The notes under the pieces: generated by a model
Told to the model about the DNA's origin: nothing
Database searches by the model: none
The model's input: the letters and a program-made list of their open reading frames with translations, nothing else
Shown here: piece by piece, positions 18,756 through 27,810 of the stretch
Position numbering within the stretch: position 1 is the first letter of the stretch
Layout of the letters: every line of letters starts with the position of its first letter
Program-made: the position numbers and the translations under genes
Assembly (NCBI RefSeq): GCF_000987765.1
Contig: NZ_LAHP01000016.1
Location: 29,504 to 93,503, forward strand
From: Arsukibacterium sp. MJ3
GTDB taxonomy: Bacteria; Pseudomonadota; Gammaproteobacteria; Enterobacterales; Alteromonadaceae
DNA length: 64,000 bases
Direction: 5' to 3'

Positions 18756-19904
18756 TTAATCAACAATAATATGCGGTAAAAAGCGTGAGCTGTCTTTGGT
18801 GATCAGGCTGTTGTCTTCACGAATACAAATGCCAGCAGCGCTATCGCCGACGACCCAGCTGCCAATTAAGGTGTAGTTATCACCAAACTTAGGCAGTGGT
18901 GCCAAGGCCTGACGAATAAAGCCATTGTCGGTGTAGGGGCCGTCTTCGGTTAAACGCTGACCACTGCTGGTTACCAATTCAATATTGGCTCCTTCACGCG
19001 AGAACAGCGGCTTTTTAACCCAGCCGGCAGTAATCGGTTGCTTATCGTCAAAAAAAGCCGGCAGCAAATTCGGGTGTCCCTGATGCTTTTGCCATAGCAG
19101 CGGTAAAATACCTTTGTTCGATAACAACAACTTCCAACTGGGTTCCAGCCACTGAGTTTTACTGGTTAAAATGGTGCTGGCAAAATCTTCCTGCAGCATA
19201 AACTCCCATGGATACAACTTAAACAGGCCGTTAATGGGGAAACCGTCCATATCGACCAGCTGGCCATCGATATCACCAAGTTGCTCCAGCTGAATATAGC
19301 GACAATCTAGGCCAGCTTGCAGGGCAATATCCATCAGGTAATCAACCGTGCCTTTATCTTCAACACTGTTGGTAACGCTGCTAAAGTAAAATGGCCGGGC
19401 CAGGGGCAGCTGGGCAAAGGCTTGCTCCAGTTTGTCTTGCAGCGAATTAAATTGATCGGCGCCTGTTGGCAGTTGGCCACGCATTAGCTGGTCTTCCAGC
19501 CACACCCATTGGAAAAAGCCGGTTTCAAATAATGAAGTTGGCGTGTCGTAATTCAGCTCTAGCAATTTGGCCGGGCTGTTGCCATCGTAGCTAAAATCCA
19601 TACGGCCATAAAGGTGTGGCTCGCCATTGCGCCAACTGGCGGCAATAAAATCCCAAAAACGCTCAGGAATGGCCAGTTGTTGCAGGTATTGCTCGTTAGC
19701 CAAAATGTCTGGCACCAAATCTATCGCCATTTGGTGCAGTTCTTCAGTCGGCGCTTCCAGCTGCTGTTCAATTTGCTGCAGACTGAATTGATAATAAGCA
19801 CTTTCATCCCAGTAAGGCTCGTTATCTATGGTATGAAAACCAAAGCCAACACTTTTTGCAAAATCCTGCCAGCCGGGCCTGGGTTCAATACTGTGCCGTT
19901 TCAT
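18756..19904 (-). CDS. Glutathionylspermidine-synthase-like ATP-grasp protein (YgiC/YjfC type)
   Basis: ATP-grasp ligase of 382 aa resembling the synthetase half of E. coli Gss and the stand-alone YgiC (386 aa) and YjfC. Typical segments are MKRHSIEPRPGWQDFAKSVG, the WDESAYYQFS opening, LYGRMDFSYDG, KLLELNYDTPTSLFE and the late KPLFSREGANIEL. The amidase domain of full Gss is absent. The product of YgiC-type enzymes is not established; ligation of a polyamine or amine to a peptide is the family inference. It is last in a three-gene operon after the DUF350 and DUF1190 genes, six bases behind the latter, the same arrangement as the E. coli yjf cluster. Confidence 0.85.
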   Translation of the reverse strand: MKRHSIEPRPGWQDFAKSVGFGFHTIDNEPYWDESAYYQFSLQQIEQQLEAPTEELHQMAIDLVPDILANEQYLQQLAIPERFWDFIAASWRNGEPHLYGRMDFSYDGNSPAKLLELNYDTPTSLFETGFFQWVWLEDQLMRGQLPTGADQFNSLQDKLEQAFAQLPLARPFYFSSVTNSVEDKGTVDYLMDIALQAGLDCRYIQLEQLGDIDGQLVDMDGFPINGLFKLYPWEFMLQEDFASTILTSKTQWLEPSWKLLLSNKGILPLLWQKHQGHPNLLPAFFDDKQPITAGWVKKPLFSREGANIELVTSSGQRLTEDGPYTDNGFIRQALAPLPKFGDNYTLIGSWVVGDSAAGICIREDNSLITKDSSRFLPHIIVD

Positions 19905-19910
19905 TGTTGC

Positions 19911-20522
19911 TTAGCCTCCATAGCTACGAGTTGCGCTGCGCTGGGTAGCCTGAGCGCCAAAACCTCCACGCCGGGCTAATGATGCCGCTTTTGGCTGCAC
20001 TGCAGAAGGCCGAATGTTAGTAGTACCCGGTTGGCTGGCTACGGCAGTATTGCTGGCAGTACGAAAGGTATTGCGATCGTCCCGTGATTTATACAACGGT
20101 TGGGTGGGTACGCTATTGCGGCCACTGGCAGTAGCTTGCTGGCTGGCTTGTTGGCCACCACCTGGTGCTAAGCCGCCACGGTTTAACATTTGGCCGGCCA
20201 TAAAGCCCATCATCATCGGCATAAAAAAGCTGCCTTGCTGATTACTCTGCGGTGCGGTTTCACACTGGCCGCTGCCAAAATCAGTTTCACATTCCTGCTT
20301 ATTGGCATAACGTGGCGCAACCTGAGGATGCAATTGCTCGGCTTCGGCAAAGGCGGCCTGACACTGTGCTGGCGGGTTATAAAAAGCAGTACATTCGTCT
20401 GGGGTACTGAATACCTGAGCCTGAACTTGTTTCTCGGCGCAGCCGCCTAATACCAGACCGGCTGCTGGTAACATAAAAATTAAGGCGGCTTTCTGGCTGC
20501 GTTTGCTGTTAGATAACTTCAT
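19911..20522 (-). CDS. DUF1190 lipoprotein, YgiB/YjfM-like
   Basis: Lipoprotein of 203 aa with signal and lipobox AAGLVLGGC. After that come a DUF1190-type cysteine-containing domain (VFSTPDECTAFYNPPAQCQAAFAEA, ANKQECETDFGSGQCE), a methionine-rich FFMPMMMGFMAGQML stretch and a low-complexity tail rich in S, Q, R and G. YgiB sits beside YgiC in E. coli and the pair is retained here with a six-base gap. Function unknown; likely periplasmic partner of the ATP-grasp enzyme system. Confidence 0.85.
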   Translation of the reverse strand: MKLSNSKRSQKAALIFMLPAAGLVLGGCAEKQVQAQVFSTPDECTAFYNPPAQCQAAFAEAEQLHPQVAPRYANKQECETDFGSGQCETAPQSNQQGSFFMPMMMGFMAGQMLNRGGLAPGGGQQASQQATASGRNSVPTQPLYKSRDDRNTFRTASNTAVASQPGTTNIRPSAVQPKAASLARRGGFGAQATQRSATRSYGG

Positions 20523-20532
20523 GCGGTGCTCC

Positions 20533-20946
20533 TTAATAACTCATGCAAGCGGCATTTAACATACCAATGGTAATGGAACAGCCTGCTGAAAATAAGCCGG
20601 CAGCCAATTCACCTTCTGTAATACGTTTCGGTAACTGTTTTAAGGCAATGCTACTGATTAAAAAGGTTAGTATTTGCACTACTAATGCTACTGCGCCCCA
20701 AATTGCACAATCGAGTAACGACAGTGAGTGGGTAATAGCGCTACTTAGTGGCCAGGAAAAACCAATTAATGCACCGGCAAAAGCAATAGCGGCAGCCGGG
20801 TTATTGGCGCGGATTAGAGCAAATTCATCATGCGGCGTAACCCAGGTGTAAATCCGGATAAATAGCACTAGCAATAGCACTGCTAAAGCGAAATAAGCTA
20901 AAAAAGACGGTATTCCAGCTAAGGATGAAAGCGCGGTGTTTAACAT
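20533..20946 (-). CDS. DUF350 inner-membrane protein, YjfL-like
   Basis: Integral membrane protein of 137 aa with four hydrophobic segments (SFLAYFALAVLLLVLFIRIY, AAIAFAGALIGFSWPL, LDCAIWGAVALVVQILTFLI, ELAAGLFSAGCSITIGML) and the polar EFALIRANNPAAAIAF motif that marks DUF350. It is first in the operon and lies ten bases before the DUF1190 gene. Its neighbours imply a membrane role in the same polyamine- or peptide-ligase pathway, but no activity is known. Confidence 0.85.
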   Translation of the reverse strand: MLNTALSSLAGIPSFLAYFALAVLLLVLFIRIYTWVTPHDEFALIRANNPAAAIAFAGALIGFSWPLSSAITHSLSLLDCAIWGAVALVVQILTFLISSIALKQLPKRITEGELAAGLFSAGCSITIGMLNAACMSY

Positions 20947-21146
20947 AAGGTGTTCCTGCGATTAAGAGCCAGTGCTGATCCTGCGCAAAAAGCCGGCGTA
21001 ATTCAAGTAAAACCGCTTTAACGTTATTTGTTTTGCTTTTTGTCGCAGCCTGGCAGCGAGCTAACCTGCACCGCTTTACAACCGGGGCAGAGCTTTTACA
21101 CTCAAACGTTAATAAAATAATAGCAGTAGTCACTGAAGGAATTACT

Positions 21147-23201
21147 ATGAATAAAGTATCCGCCCTAGCATTAGGTGTGGCGCTATCGCTAGGCTTAGCT
21201 GCTTGTAGCAGCCAACCGACCGGCAGCAACACCGTGCAGCAGCAACCACAACTTAGCTCAGGCATTAGCCCAACCAATATGGACACCACGGTAGCGCCGC
21301 AGCAAGATTTTTTCCGTTATGTTAATGGCAACTGGTTAAGCAGCACCGATATTCCGGCCGACAAAGCACGCTGGGGTAGCTTTGATGAACTGCGCGAAAA
21401 CGCAGATAAGCAAGTGCTGGCGATTATTCAGGAACTTGCGGCAACCGCGCATGCAAAGGGCACTGATGGCCAAAAAATGGCTGACTTATATCGCTCTTAT
21501 CTTAATGAAGAATTAATTAACGTATTAGGCTTAAACCCGCTGCGTGGTGAAATTGCCCGTATTGATAATTTAAATAATGCAGCAGACTTAAGCCGGTATT
21601 GGGGTGAAAACCAACAGTTTCGGGTTGGCACACCGCTAGCACTTTATGTTGGCCAGGATCAGCGGCAGTCTGATCAGTATATTACTGGTGCCAGCCAGGC
21701 AGGCCTTGGTATGCCCGACCGTGACTATTACTTAAAAGACGATGAGCGCAGCAAAGTACTGATGGCGCAATACGCCAGCTTTATTGAAACATTGTGGCAA
21801 CTGGCGGGTTGGGATAACGCCAAACAGGCCGCAGCCAACGTACTGGCTATTGAAACCCGGCTGGCCGAAGCGCAGTGGAGCCGTATTCAAAATAGGGATC
21901 GCAACGCCACTTATAACAAGTTAAGCAAAGCTGAGTTAGCCGAACTGGCGCCGGGTTTTGACTGGCCAGGCTTTTTAACCGCGGCCAAGCTGAACGATAT
22001 AGAACATATTGTGGTTCGCCAACCCAGTTATTTTACTGCCTTTGCTAAAATTCAGGCCGAGGTGCCGCTGGCACAGTGGCAACAGTATTTAAAATTTCAT
22101 TTATTGCGAGCCAATGCCAGTAATTTAAGCGAGCCTTTTGCTAATGCCAGTTTCGATTTTTATGGCCGTACCTTAAGTGGTTTGCAGCAGCAACGCTCAC
22201 GTGAAAAACGGGCAGTTAGCACCGTGGAAAGCAACCTGGGATTTATGGTCGGAAAAAAGTATGTTGAGCGGCATTTTCAGCCCGCCGCGAAAGAACGCAT
22301 GGATGAAATGATTGAAAACCTGCGGCTGGCGTTTAAAGAGGCCATTAACGAACTGGAATGGATGAGCCCGCAAACAAAAGTAGAAGCACAGGCTAAGCTG
22401 GCACAATTTAATACCAAAATTGGTTATCCGGATGTCTGGCGTGATTATCAGTGCTTAACTATTGTTGCTGACGACTTAATTGGTAACCTGCAACGCAGTG
22501 GCGAATGTGAATATCAGCGAATGATCAACCGCCTGGGCCAGCCGGTGAATCGCGACGAATGGGGCATGACACCACAAACGGTGAATGCGTATTATAGCTC
22601 TACCATGAACGAAATTGTTTTTCCGGCCGCTATTTTGCAACCACCGTTTTTTAATGTAGCCGCCGATGATGCGGTAAATTACGGCGCTATAGGTGGGGTT
22701 ATCGGCCATGAATTTACGCATGGTTTTGATGATCAGGGCCGCCGTTCAGACGGTAATGGTAACCTGCGTGACTGGTGGACTAACCAGGATGAGAGCCAGT
22801 TCCGCGAGCGGGCGCAGCGGATGATCGACCAGTACAGTAACTTTAATCCTATTGATGACTTACGGCTGCAAGGTGCCTTAGGCCTGGGTGAGAATATTGC
22901 CGATTTAGGCGGTTTAACGGTAGCGTACAAAGCCTATCAAAATGCCACTAAAGACCAGCCAGCGGCGACAATCGACGGTTTTACCCCAGAGCAGCGGTTT
23001 TTTATGGGCTGGGCGCAGGTATGGCGCATTAAGTTCCGTGACGAAGCGTTGCGCCAGCAAGTGATCACCGGGCCACACTCACCTGGCATGTACCGGGTAT
23101 TAGGTGTGTTATCGAATATGCCGGAATTTTATCAGGCATTTGAGGTAAAACCAGGCGATGCCATGTATCGTGAAGAAGATGTACGGGTAAAAATCTGGTA
23201 G
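21147..23201 (+). CDS. M13-family zinc endopeptidase, lipoprotein (PepO/neprilysin-like)
   Basis: Secreted or periplasmic metallopeptidase of 684 aa. Start at ATG 21147, preceded by GAAGGA; it gives a lipoprotein signal MNKVSALALGVALSLGLAAC. Features of M13 are DTTVAPQQDFFRYVNGNWL near the N-terminus, NAYYSSTMNEIVFPAAIL, the zinc motif HEFTH at residues 521-525, and E582 in ENIADLGG as third ligand. The end is KIW where most relatives have a tryptophan at the same place. Such enzymes cleave small peptides. It is divergent from the DUF350 gene and followed by a second secreted peptidase, suggesting a peptide-scavenging group. Confidence 0.92.
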   Translation: MNKVSALALGVALSLGLAACSSQPTGSNTVQQQPQLSSGISPTNMDTTVAPQQDFFRYVNGNWLSSTDIPADKARWGSFDELRENADKQVLAIIQELAATAHAKGTDGQKMADLYRSYLNEELINVLGLNPLRGEIARIDNLNNAADLSRYWGENQQFRVGTPLALYVGQDQRQSDQYITGASQAGLGMPDRDYYLKDDERSKVLMAQYASFIETLWQLAGWDNAKQAAANVLAIETRLAEAQWSRIQNRDRNATYNKLSKAELAELAPGFDWPGFLTAAKLNDIEHIVVRQPSYFTAFAKIQAEVPLAQWQQYLKFHLLRANASNLSEPFANASFDFYGRTLSGLQQQRSREKRAVSTVESNLGFMVGKKYVERHFQPAAKERMDEMIENLRLAFKEAINELEWMSPQTKVEAQAKLAQFNTKIGYPDVWRDYQCLTIVADDLIGNLQRSGECEYQRMINRLGQPVNRDEWGMTPQTVNAYYSSTMNEIVFPAAILQPPFFNVAADDAVNYGAIGGVIGHEFTHGFDDQGRRSDGNGNLRDWWTNQDESQFRERAQRMIDQYSNFNPIDDLRLQGALGLGENIADLGGLTVAYKAYQNATKDQPAATIDGFTPEQRFFMGWAQVWRIKFRDEALRQQVITGPHSPGMYRVLGVLSNMPEFYQAFEVKPGDAMYREEDVRVKIW

Positions 23202-23292
23202 CAGCTGCTAAGTTAGCTGTGAACGACAGGCCAGCGCTGCTGGTCTGGTTCTTCCTTTAAAAGCATCGTGCTTTAGGAACTCAGGGAACAGG

Positions 23293-25722
23293 ATGATGAA
23301 AAAAACGCTATTAGTTACAATAAGTTTAGGCTTTTTGTTGGTCTGTACACTGGCCAACGCCACAGCAGTAACAACCGGTTATCGCGAGCCGGTTGATGCA
23401 ATAACCGCTATTGTTGATGCCGCGCCTACCCCAGGTGCCAGCTTAAGCCCGGATGGCACTACTTTATTACGCTTACAGTATCCGGCGTTACCTAGCCTGG
23501 CCGACTTAGCCGCGCCAGAACACCGCCTGGCAGGCGTGCGCTTAAACCCTGCTAATAATGGCCCCAGCCAACCGCGCTATATTGCCGGTGTAACCCTAAT
23601 AGATATTGCCAGCGGCCAACGCCGAGACATTAAAGGCCTACCTGCTACCCTAAAAGTAATAGCTGCAGAGTGGTCGGCCAATAGCCGTTATATCGCAGTG
23701 GTACAACTGGACGATAACCAAAGCAGCTTATGGCGTATTGATACTAAAAATGCCACGGCCAAGCGCTGGGGTAAGCTGCAACCCAATGCGGTACAGGGTG
23801 CCCGGTTAGAATGGGCGGCCAGTAATGACGCCGTGTATTTGCTGGCAGTAGCGGCAAAACACCCGGCAGCACCGCTGGCTACTATTGTACCGGCTGGACC
23901 TGTAGTTACCGAAGCACGTAATCGCACGGCGCCAGCCCGTACCTATCAGGATTTACTGCAAAACCAGCACGATGAAGCGCTGTTCGGCCATTATTTCAGT
24001 AGTCAGCTACTAAAAATAACGCTGAACAATAAAGTAACGAACATTGGTCAGCCGGCGTTAATTCGCAGCTTTAGTTTGTCGCCCGACAACCAACATATTT
24101 TGGTAAACCAGATTGAACCACCGTTTTCTTATGCGGTACCCATTTTTCGTTTTGCAAACAGTACCGAGGTGTGGAACCTGCGGGGCGAGGTAAACTACAG
24201 TGTGGCGAAACAGCCAGTGGCTGACAACCTGCCTATTTCTTTTGATGCGGTAGTGACCGGGCCTCGCAGCGTTAGCTGGCGCAACGATGCGCCAGCCACT
24301 TTACATTGGGCGCAAGCAGCTGATGCCGGCGATCCGGCTAATCAGGCTGAGGTACGTGATCAGTTGTGGCAACTGGCGGCACCGTTTAGTGCTGAACCGG
24401 TAAAACTACTGGATATGGCGTTCCGGTTTCGTAATTTACTGGCCGCTAACGCCAGCACAGCGTTGGTGTATGAAGGGTGGTGGCAAGATCGGCAGGAAAA
24501 AGTCTGGCTAATTAGCCCCGATGGCAGTGCCGAGCCAAAATTACTGTGGCAACGCTCTACAGAAGATCGCTATGCCGATCCGGGCCAGCCACTAATGACT
24601 ACCGCCGCCAATGGCCAACGGTTATTGCGCCTTGAACAAGGCCAGTTGTTGTTAATTGCCGAGGGTGCATCTGAGCAAGGTAACCGGCCGTTTATCGATA
24701 AGTATGACCTGGCCACCGGCGATAATGAACGGTTGTGGCGCTCAGAAGCGCCGTACTATGAGTATCCGATCACGTTACTCGCCAGCGGCAAGTTACTAAC
24801 CCAACGCGAAGCACCGACTGAGCCGGCCGACTTTTACCTGCGCGATTTGCAAACTGACGAGCTTACTGCGCTAACCGACACGCCACATCCGATGCCGCAC
24901 ACACTCGGTATTAGCCGCGAGCTAATTAATTATCAGCGCGGCGATGGAGTGCCCATGTCGGCAAACCTGATTTTACCGGCGGGTTATGATGCTAAGCGTG
25001 ACGGCCCGTTACCCACCATAATTTGGGCTTACCCGCGTGAGTTTAGAAATGCCGCTGCAGCCGGCCAGGTAGCCGACTCACCGTACCGCTTTAACCGCAT
25101 AAGCTACTGGACGCCACAGTTTTTGGCTACCCAGGGTTATGCAGTGCTAGACAACGCCACTATGCCCATAGTGGGTGAGGGCGAAACCCTGCCAAACGAC
25201 AACTTTATTGCTCAGCTGGTATTAAATGCCAAAGCCGCCATTGCTGCCGGGGTAAGCCGTGGCGTTACCGATGCCGGGCGGGTAGCCATTGGCGGCCATT
25301 CATACGGTGCCTTTATGACCGCCAACTTGTTGGCGCATACCAATCTATTTCAAGCCGGTATTGCCAGAAGTGGTGCTTATAATCGCAGTTTAACACCGTT
25401 TGGTTTTCAACGTGAGCAACGTACCTTATGGGATGATCCTGCATTATATCTTGCCATGTCACCGTTTTTTCATGCCGATAAACTGAAAACTCCATTGCTA
25501 CTGATCCACGGCACCGATGATAACAACTCGGGCACCTTCCCGATGCAAAGTGAGCGCTTATATCAAGCAGTAAAAGGCCACGGTGGTACTACCCGCTTAG
25601 TGATGCTGCCACTGGAGTCGCACGGTTACCGGGCGCGTGAATCAGTACTGCATATGCTGTGGGAAACGCAAAGCTGGCTGGATGAGTTTGTAAAAAACGC
25701 CGTCCCGCCAGCAGCACCTTAA
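23293..25722 (+). CDS. S9-family serine peptidase, glutamyl-endopeptidase-like (S9D)
   Basis: Secreted prolyl-oligopeptidase-fold peptidase of 809 aa with signal peptide ending at NATA. The N-terminal propeller starts YREPVDAITAIVDAAPTPG and continues SLADLAAPEHRLAGVRLNP, a pattern shared with the glutamyl endopeptidase branch known from plant chloroplasts. The catalytic domain has GHSYGA with S670, HGTDDN with D742/D743 and ESHGYR with H777. It is separated by about 90 bases from the M13 gene. Cleavage after glutamate is a family-based inference. Confidence 0.88.
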   Translation: MMKKTLLVTISLGFLLVCTLANATAVTTGYREPVDAITAIVDAAPTPGASLSPDGTTLLRLQYPALPSLADLAAPEHRLAGVRLNPANNGPSQPRYIAGVTLIDIASGQRRDIKGLPATLKVIAAEWSANSRYIAVVQLDDNQSSLWRIDTKNATAKRWGKLQPNAVQGARLEWAASNDAVYLLAVAAKHPAAPLATIVPAGPVVTEARNRTAPARTYQDLLQNQHDEALFGHYFSSQLLKITLNNKVTNIGQPALIRSFSLSPDNQHILVNQIEPPFSYAVPIFRFANSTEVWNLRGEVNYSVAKQPVADNLPISFDAVVTGPRSVSWRNDAPATLHWAQAADAGDPANQAEVRDQLWQLAAPFSAEPVKLLDMAFRFRNLLAANASTALVYEGWWQDRQEKVWLISPDGSAEPKLLWQRSTEDRYADPGQPLMTTAANGQRLLRLEQGQLLLIAEGASEQGNRPFIDKYDLATGDNERLWRSEAPYYEYPITLLASGKLLTQREAPTEPADFYLRDLQTDELTALTDTPHPMPHTLGISRELINYQRGDGVPMSANLILPAGYDAKRDGPLPTIIWAYPREFRNAAAAGQVADSPYRFNRISYWTPQFLATQGYAVLDNATMPIVGEGETLPNDNFIAQLVLNAKAAIAAGVSRGVTDAGRVAIGGHSYGAFMTANLLAHTNLFQAGIARSGAYNRSLTPFGFQREQRTLWDDPALYLAMSPFFHADKLKTPLLLIHGTDDNNSGTFPMQSERLYQAVKGHGGTTRLVMLPLESHGYRARESVLHMLWETQSWLDEFVKNAVPPAAP

Positions 25723-25741
25723 ATCCACCAGCAGCTATAAG

Positions 25742-25767
25742 CTTAGGGTCAGGTTTCTGATCCTAAG
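25742..25767 (+). terminator. Hairpin after the S9 peptidase gene
   Basis: Arms CTTAGGGTCAG and CTGATCCTAAG (11 pairs, one G-U) with a GTTT loop, followed by TTT. Probably a weak intrinsic terminator or attenuator before the serine hydrolase gene. Confidence 0.5.
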
Positions 25768-25796
25768 TTTGCTGTTATAAAAAGGATTAATCTGCC

Positions 25797-27023
25797 ATGT
25801 GTAATGTTAAAATAATCTTTGCCGGCGTTTTAGCGTTGTTGCTGAACTTAAGCAGTGTCAACGCAGCAGGAGCGCAGGCCGCTGCACCAGACTATCGCCA
25901 TGCGGCTGAACCTATTGGCACGGTACGTCAGATATATGATGGCAAGTTGTATCCCGATATTCAGGTTAATACCTTTCGTAACATCGACCGCTTGTTTCCG
26001 ACGCGCACGGTACGCCGTGGTAACACGTTAAGCGAATTGCCTGTTAGCGCCACGCCGTTGCAAGCGTTCTCGTATGTTGTTGATGATCAAACTTATGATC
26101 TTTATGACGTGCTGTCGATGAACCGGGTTAGCGCTATGCTGATCATCCGTAACGGTGAAATTTTATTTGAGCAATACCTGTTAGGCAATGACCAGCATAC
26201 CCGCTGGATGTCAATGTCGGTGGTAAAGTCTATTACTGCAACATTAATTGGCGCCGCCATTCATGATGGCTATATCAACAGTATCGACGACCCAATTGTT
26301 AACTATTTGCCGCGTTTTAAGGGTTCAGCTTATGATGGCGTTAGCGTCAGGCACTTACTGCAAATGAGCTCTGGCGTGGCATGGAATGAAACGTACACTG
26401 ATCCGGCATCGGACCGGCGCCGCATGCTGGAAGCGCAAATTAGCCAGCAACCCGATGCTATTCTGGCGCTTATGGCAACCTTACCCCGGGCTGCTGAGCC
26501 TGGCACCGTCTGGAATTACAGTACCGGTGAAACTCAACTGGCCGGTGCACTAGTGCTGGCCGCTACCGGTAAACCCGTTGCTAAGTACCTGTCAGAAAAA
26601 ATATGGTCGAAGGTAGGCATGCAAGCCGACGCCAACTGGTGGCTACAATCTCCTAATGGTCTTGAGATAGGCGGCAGCGGCTTGTCTGCTACGCTGCGTG
26701 ATTATGCGCGTTTCGGGTTGTTCCTACTAAATGACGGCGTTATTCAAAGCGCAGGTAAAAAAGAGCGGGTATTACCAGTAGGCTGGATTGAAGCTGCCAG
26801 CAGCCGTAAAGTGGTTGCGGGTGAGACGGTTAATTATGGCTATATGTTATGGCCTATGCACGGCAGAAGTTATGCCGCAGAGGGCATTTTTGGTCAGTAC
26901 GTGTTTGTTGATCCCGATAAAAAGCTGGTAGTAGTCATGTTAAGTGCGCAACCTAAACCGCTGTATCGGGCTGGTTTGGATGAATACACGTTTCTTAAAG
27001 CACTTTCAGATTTTTTTCACTAA
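25797..27023 (+). CDS. Serine hydrolase of the beta-lactamase/PBP fold
   Basis: Exported protein of 408 aa with signal peptide to about VNAAGA. Class C beta-lactamase-like fold: catalytic S141-V-V-K144 in MSMSVVKS, the tyrosine motif Y241-S-T in WNYSTGETQ, and a probable KTG equivalent late in the chain that I cannot place with certainty. Such proteins act as esterases, D-aminopeptidases, nylon-oligomer hydrolases or carboxypeptidases; antibiotic hydrolysis is not implied. It stands downstream of two secreted peptidases and may share their peptide-directed role. Confidence 0.82.
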   Translation: MCNVKIIFAGVLALLLNLSSVNAAGAQAAAPDYRHAAEPIGTVRQIYDGKLYPDIQVNTFRNIDRLFPTRTVRRGNTLSELPVSATPLQAFSYVVDDQTYDLYDVLSMNRVSAMLIIRNGEILFEQYLLGNDQHTRWMSMSVVKSITATLIGAAIHDGYINSIDDPIVNYLPRFKGSAYDGVSVRHLLQMSSGVAWNETYTDPASDRRRMLEAQISQQPDAILALMATLPRAAEPGTVWNYSTGETQLAGALVLAATGKPVAKYLSEKIWSKVGMQADANWWLQSPNGLEIGGSGLSATLRDYARFGLFLLNDGVIQSAGKKERVLPVGWIEAASSRKVVAGETVNYGYMLWPMHGRSYAAEGIFGQYVFVDPDKKLVVVMLSAQPKPLYRAGLDEYTFLKALSDFFH

Positions 27024-27076
27024 ATTCAGTATTAAGTAGCAGTGTGGTGGTAATCTGGCACTAAAAAGGTGTAACT

Positions 27077-27739
27077 ATGGAACCCGATTTTTGGCTGCAA
27101 AAGTGGCAAGATAAAGAAATTGCCTTTCATCAGGTGGCCGGCAACCCGTTATTAGTCAAAAATTTTAACGCACTGTTGTTGGCGCCAGGCAGCCGGGTGT
27201 TTGTGCCGTTATGTGGTAAAACAGGTGATATTGCCTGGCTACTCGCTAATGGCTATCGGGTGGTTGGCGCAGAGCTTAGCAATATTGCCGTTGAAGAACT
27301 TTTTGCCGAACTTTCTTTTAAGCTCTCTGCAGAATGGGGTATTACACCTACTGTCAGTAGCGTTGGCAAATTGCAGCAGTACATCGCGGTTAATATTGAT
27401 ATTTTTGTTGGCAATATTTTTGATTTAACGGCCGATATGCTTGGTGCGGTTGATGCTATCTACGACCGGGCTGCGCTGGTGGCATTGCCCGCTGACATGC
27501 GACCAGCCTATACCCGTCACCTTATAAAAATTAGTCACTGTGTACAACAGCTGGTTATTTGTTTTGACTATGAACAAGCGCTGCTAGCCGGGCCGCCTTT
27601 TGCCATAAATGCCAACGAAATGCAGCAGCATTATGCTAGCGCGTATCAGTTAGGTTGCATTGATAGTGCAGAGGTTGTTGGTGGTTTAAAACGAAAATGC
27701 CCGGCAGAAGAACAGGTTTGGCTGCTAGTAAACAAGTAG
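27077..27739 (+). CDS. tpm: Thiopurine S-methyltransferase
   Basis: SAM-dependent methyltransferase of 220 aa; bacterial Tpm proteins are about the same length. It starts MEPDFWLQKWQDKEIAFHQ and has VFVPLCGKTGDIAWLLANGY as the SAM-binding strand and loop, and YDRAALVALPADMRPAY further on, all typical of TPMT. Known bacterial roles include methylation of selenium and tellurium oxyanions or thiol compounds. It ends toward malQ with a shared terminator between. Confidence 0.93.
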   Translation: MEPDFWLQKWQDKEIAFHQVAGNPLLVKNFNALLLAPGSRVFVPLCGKTGDIAWLLANGYRVVGAELSNIAVEELFAELSFKLSAEWGITPTVSSVGKLQQYIAVNIDIFVGNIFDLTADMLGAVDAIYDRAALVALPADMRPAYTRHLIKISHCVQQLVICFDYEQALLAGPPFAINANEMQQHYASAYQLGCIDSAEVVGGLKRKCPAEEQVWLLVNK

Positions 27740-27761
27740 CCTGTATTACTAATACAACATA

Positions 27762-27799
27762 CTCAGTGGCGATATAGCATTGGATATATCGCCACTGAG
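27762..27799. terminator. Bidirectional terminator between tpm and malQ
   Basis: Perfect 15-bp inverted repeat (arms CTCAGTGGCGATATA and TATATCGCCACTGAG) with an 8-base loop, placed between two convergent stops; T-rich bases follow on the plus side. Confidence 0.8.
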
Positions 27800-27810
27800 C
27801 CTGTTTTGTG

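Noticed and set aside
25797..27023. Antibiotic-resistance beta-lactamase
   Set aside because: Fold and SxxK are shared, but the Y-S-T motif and length fit the general serine hydrolase group; no evidence for drug hydrolysis.
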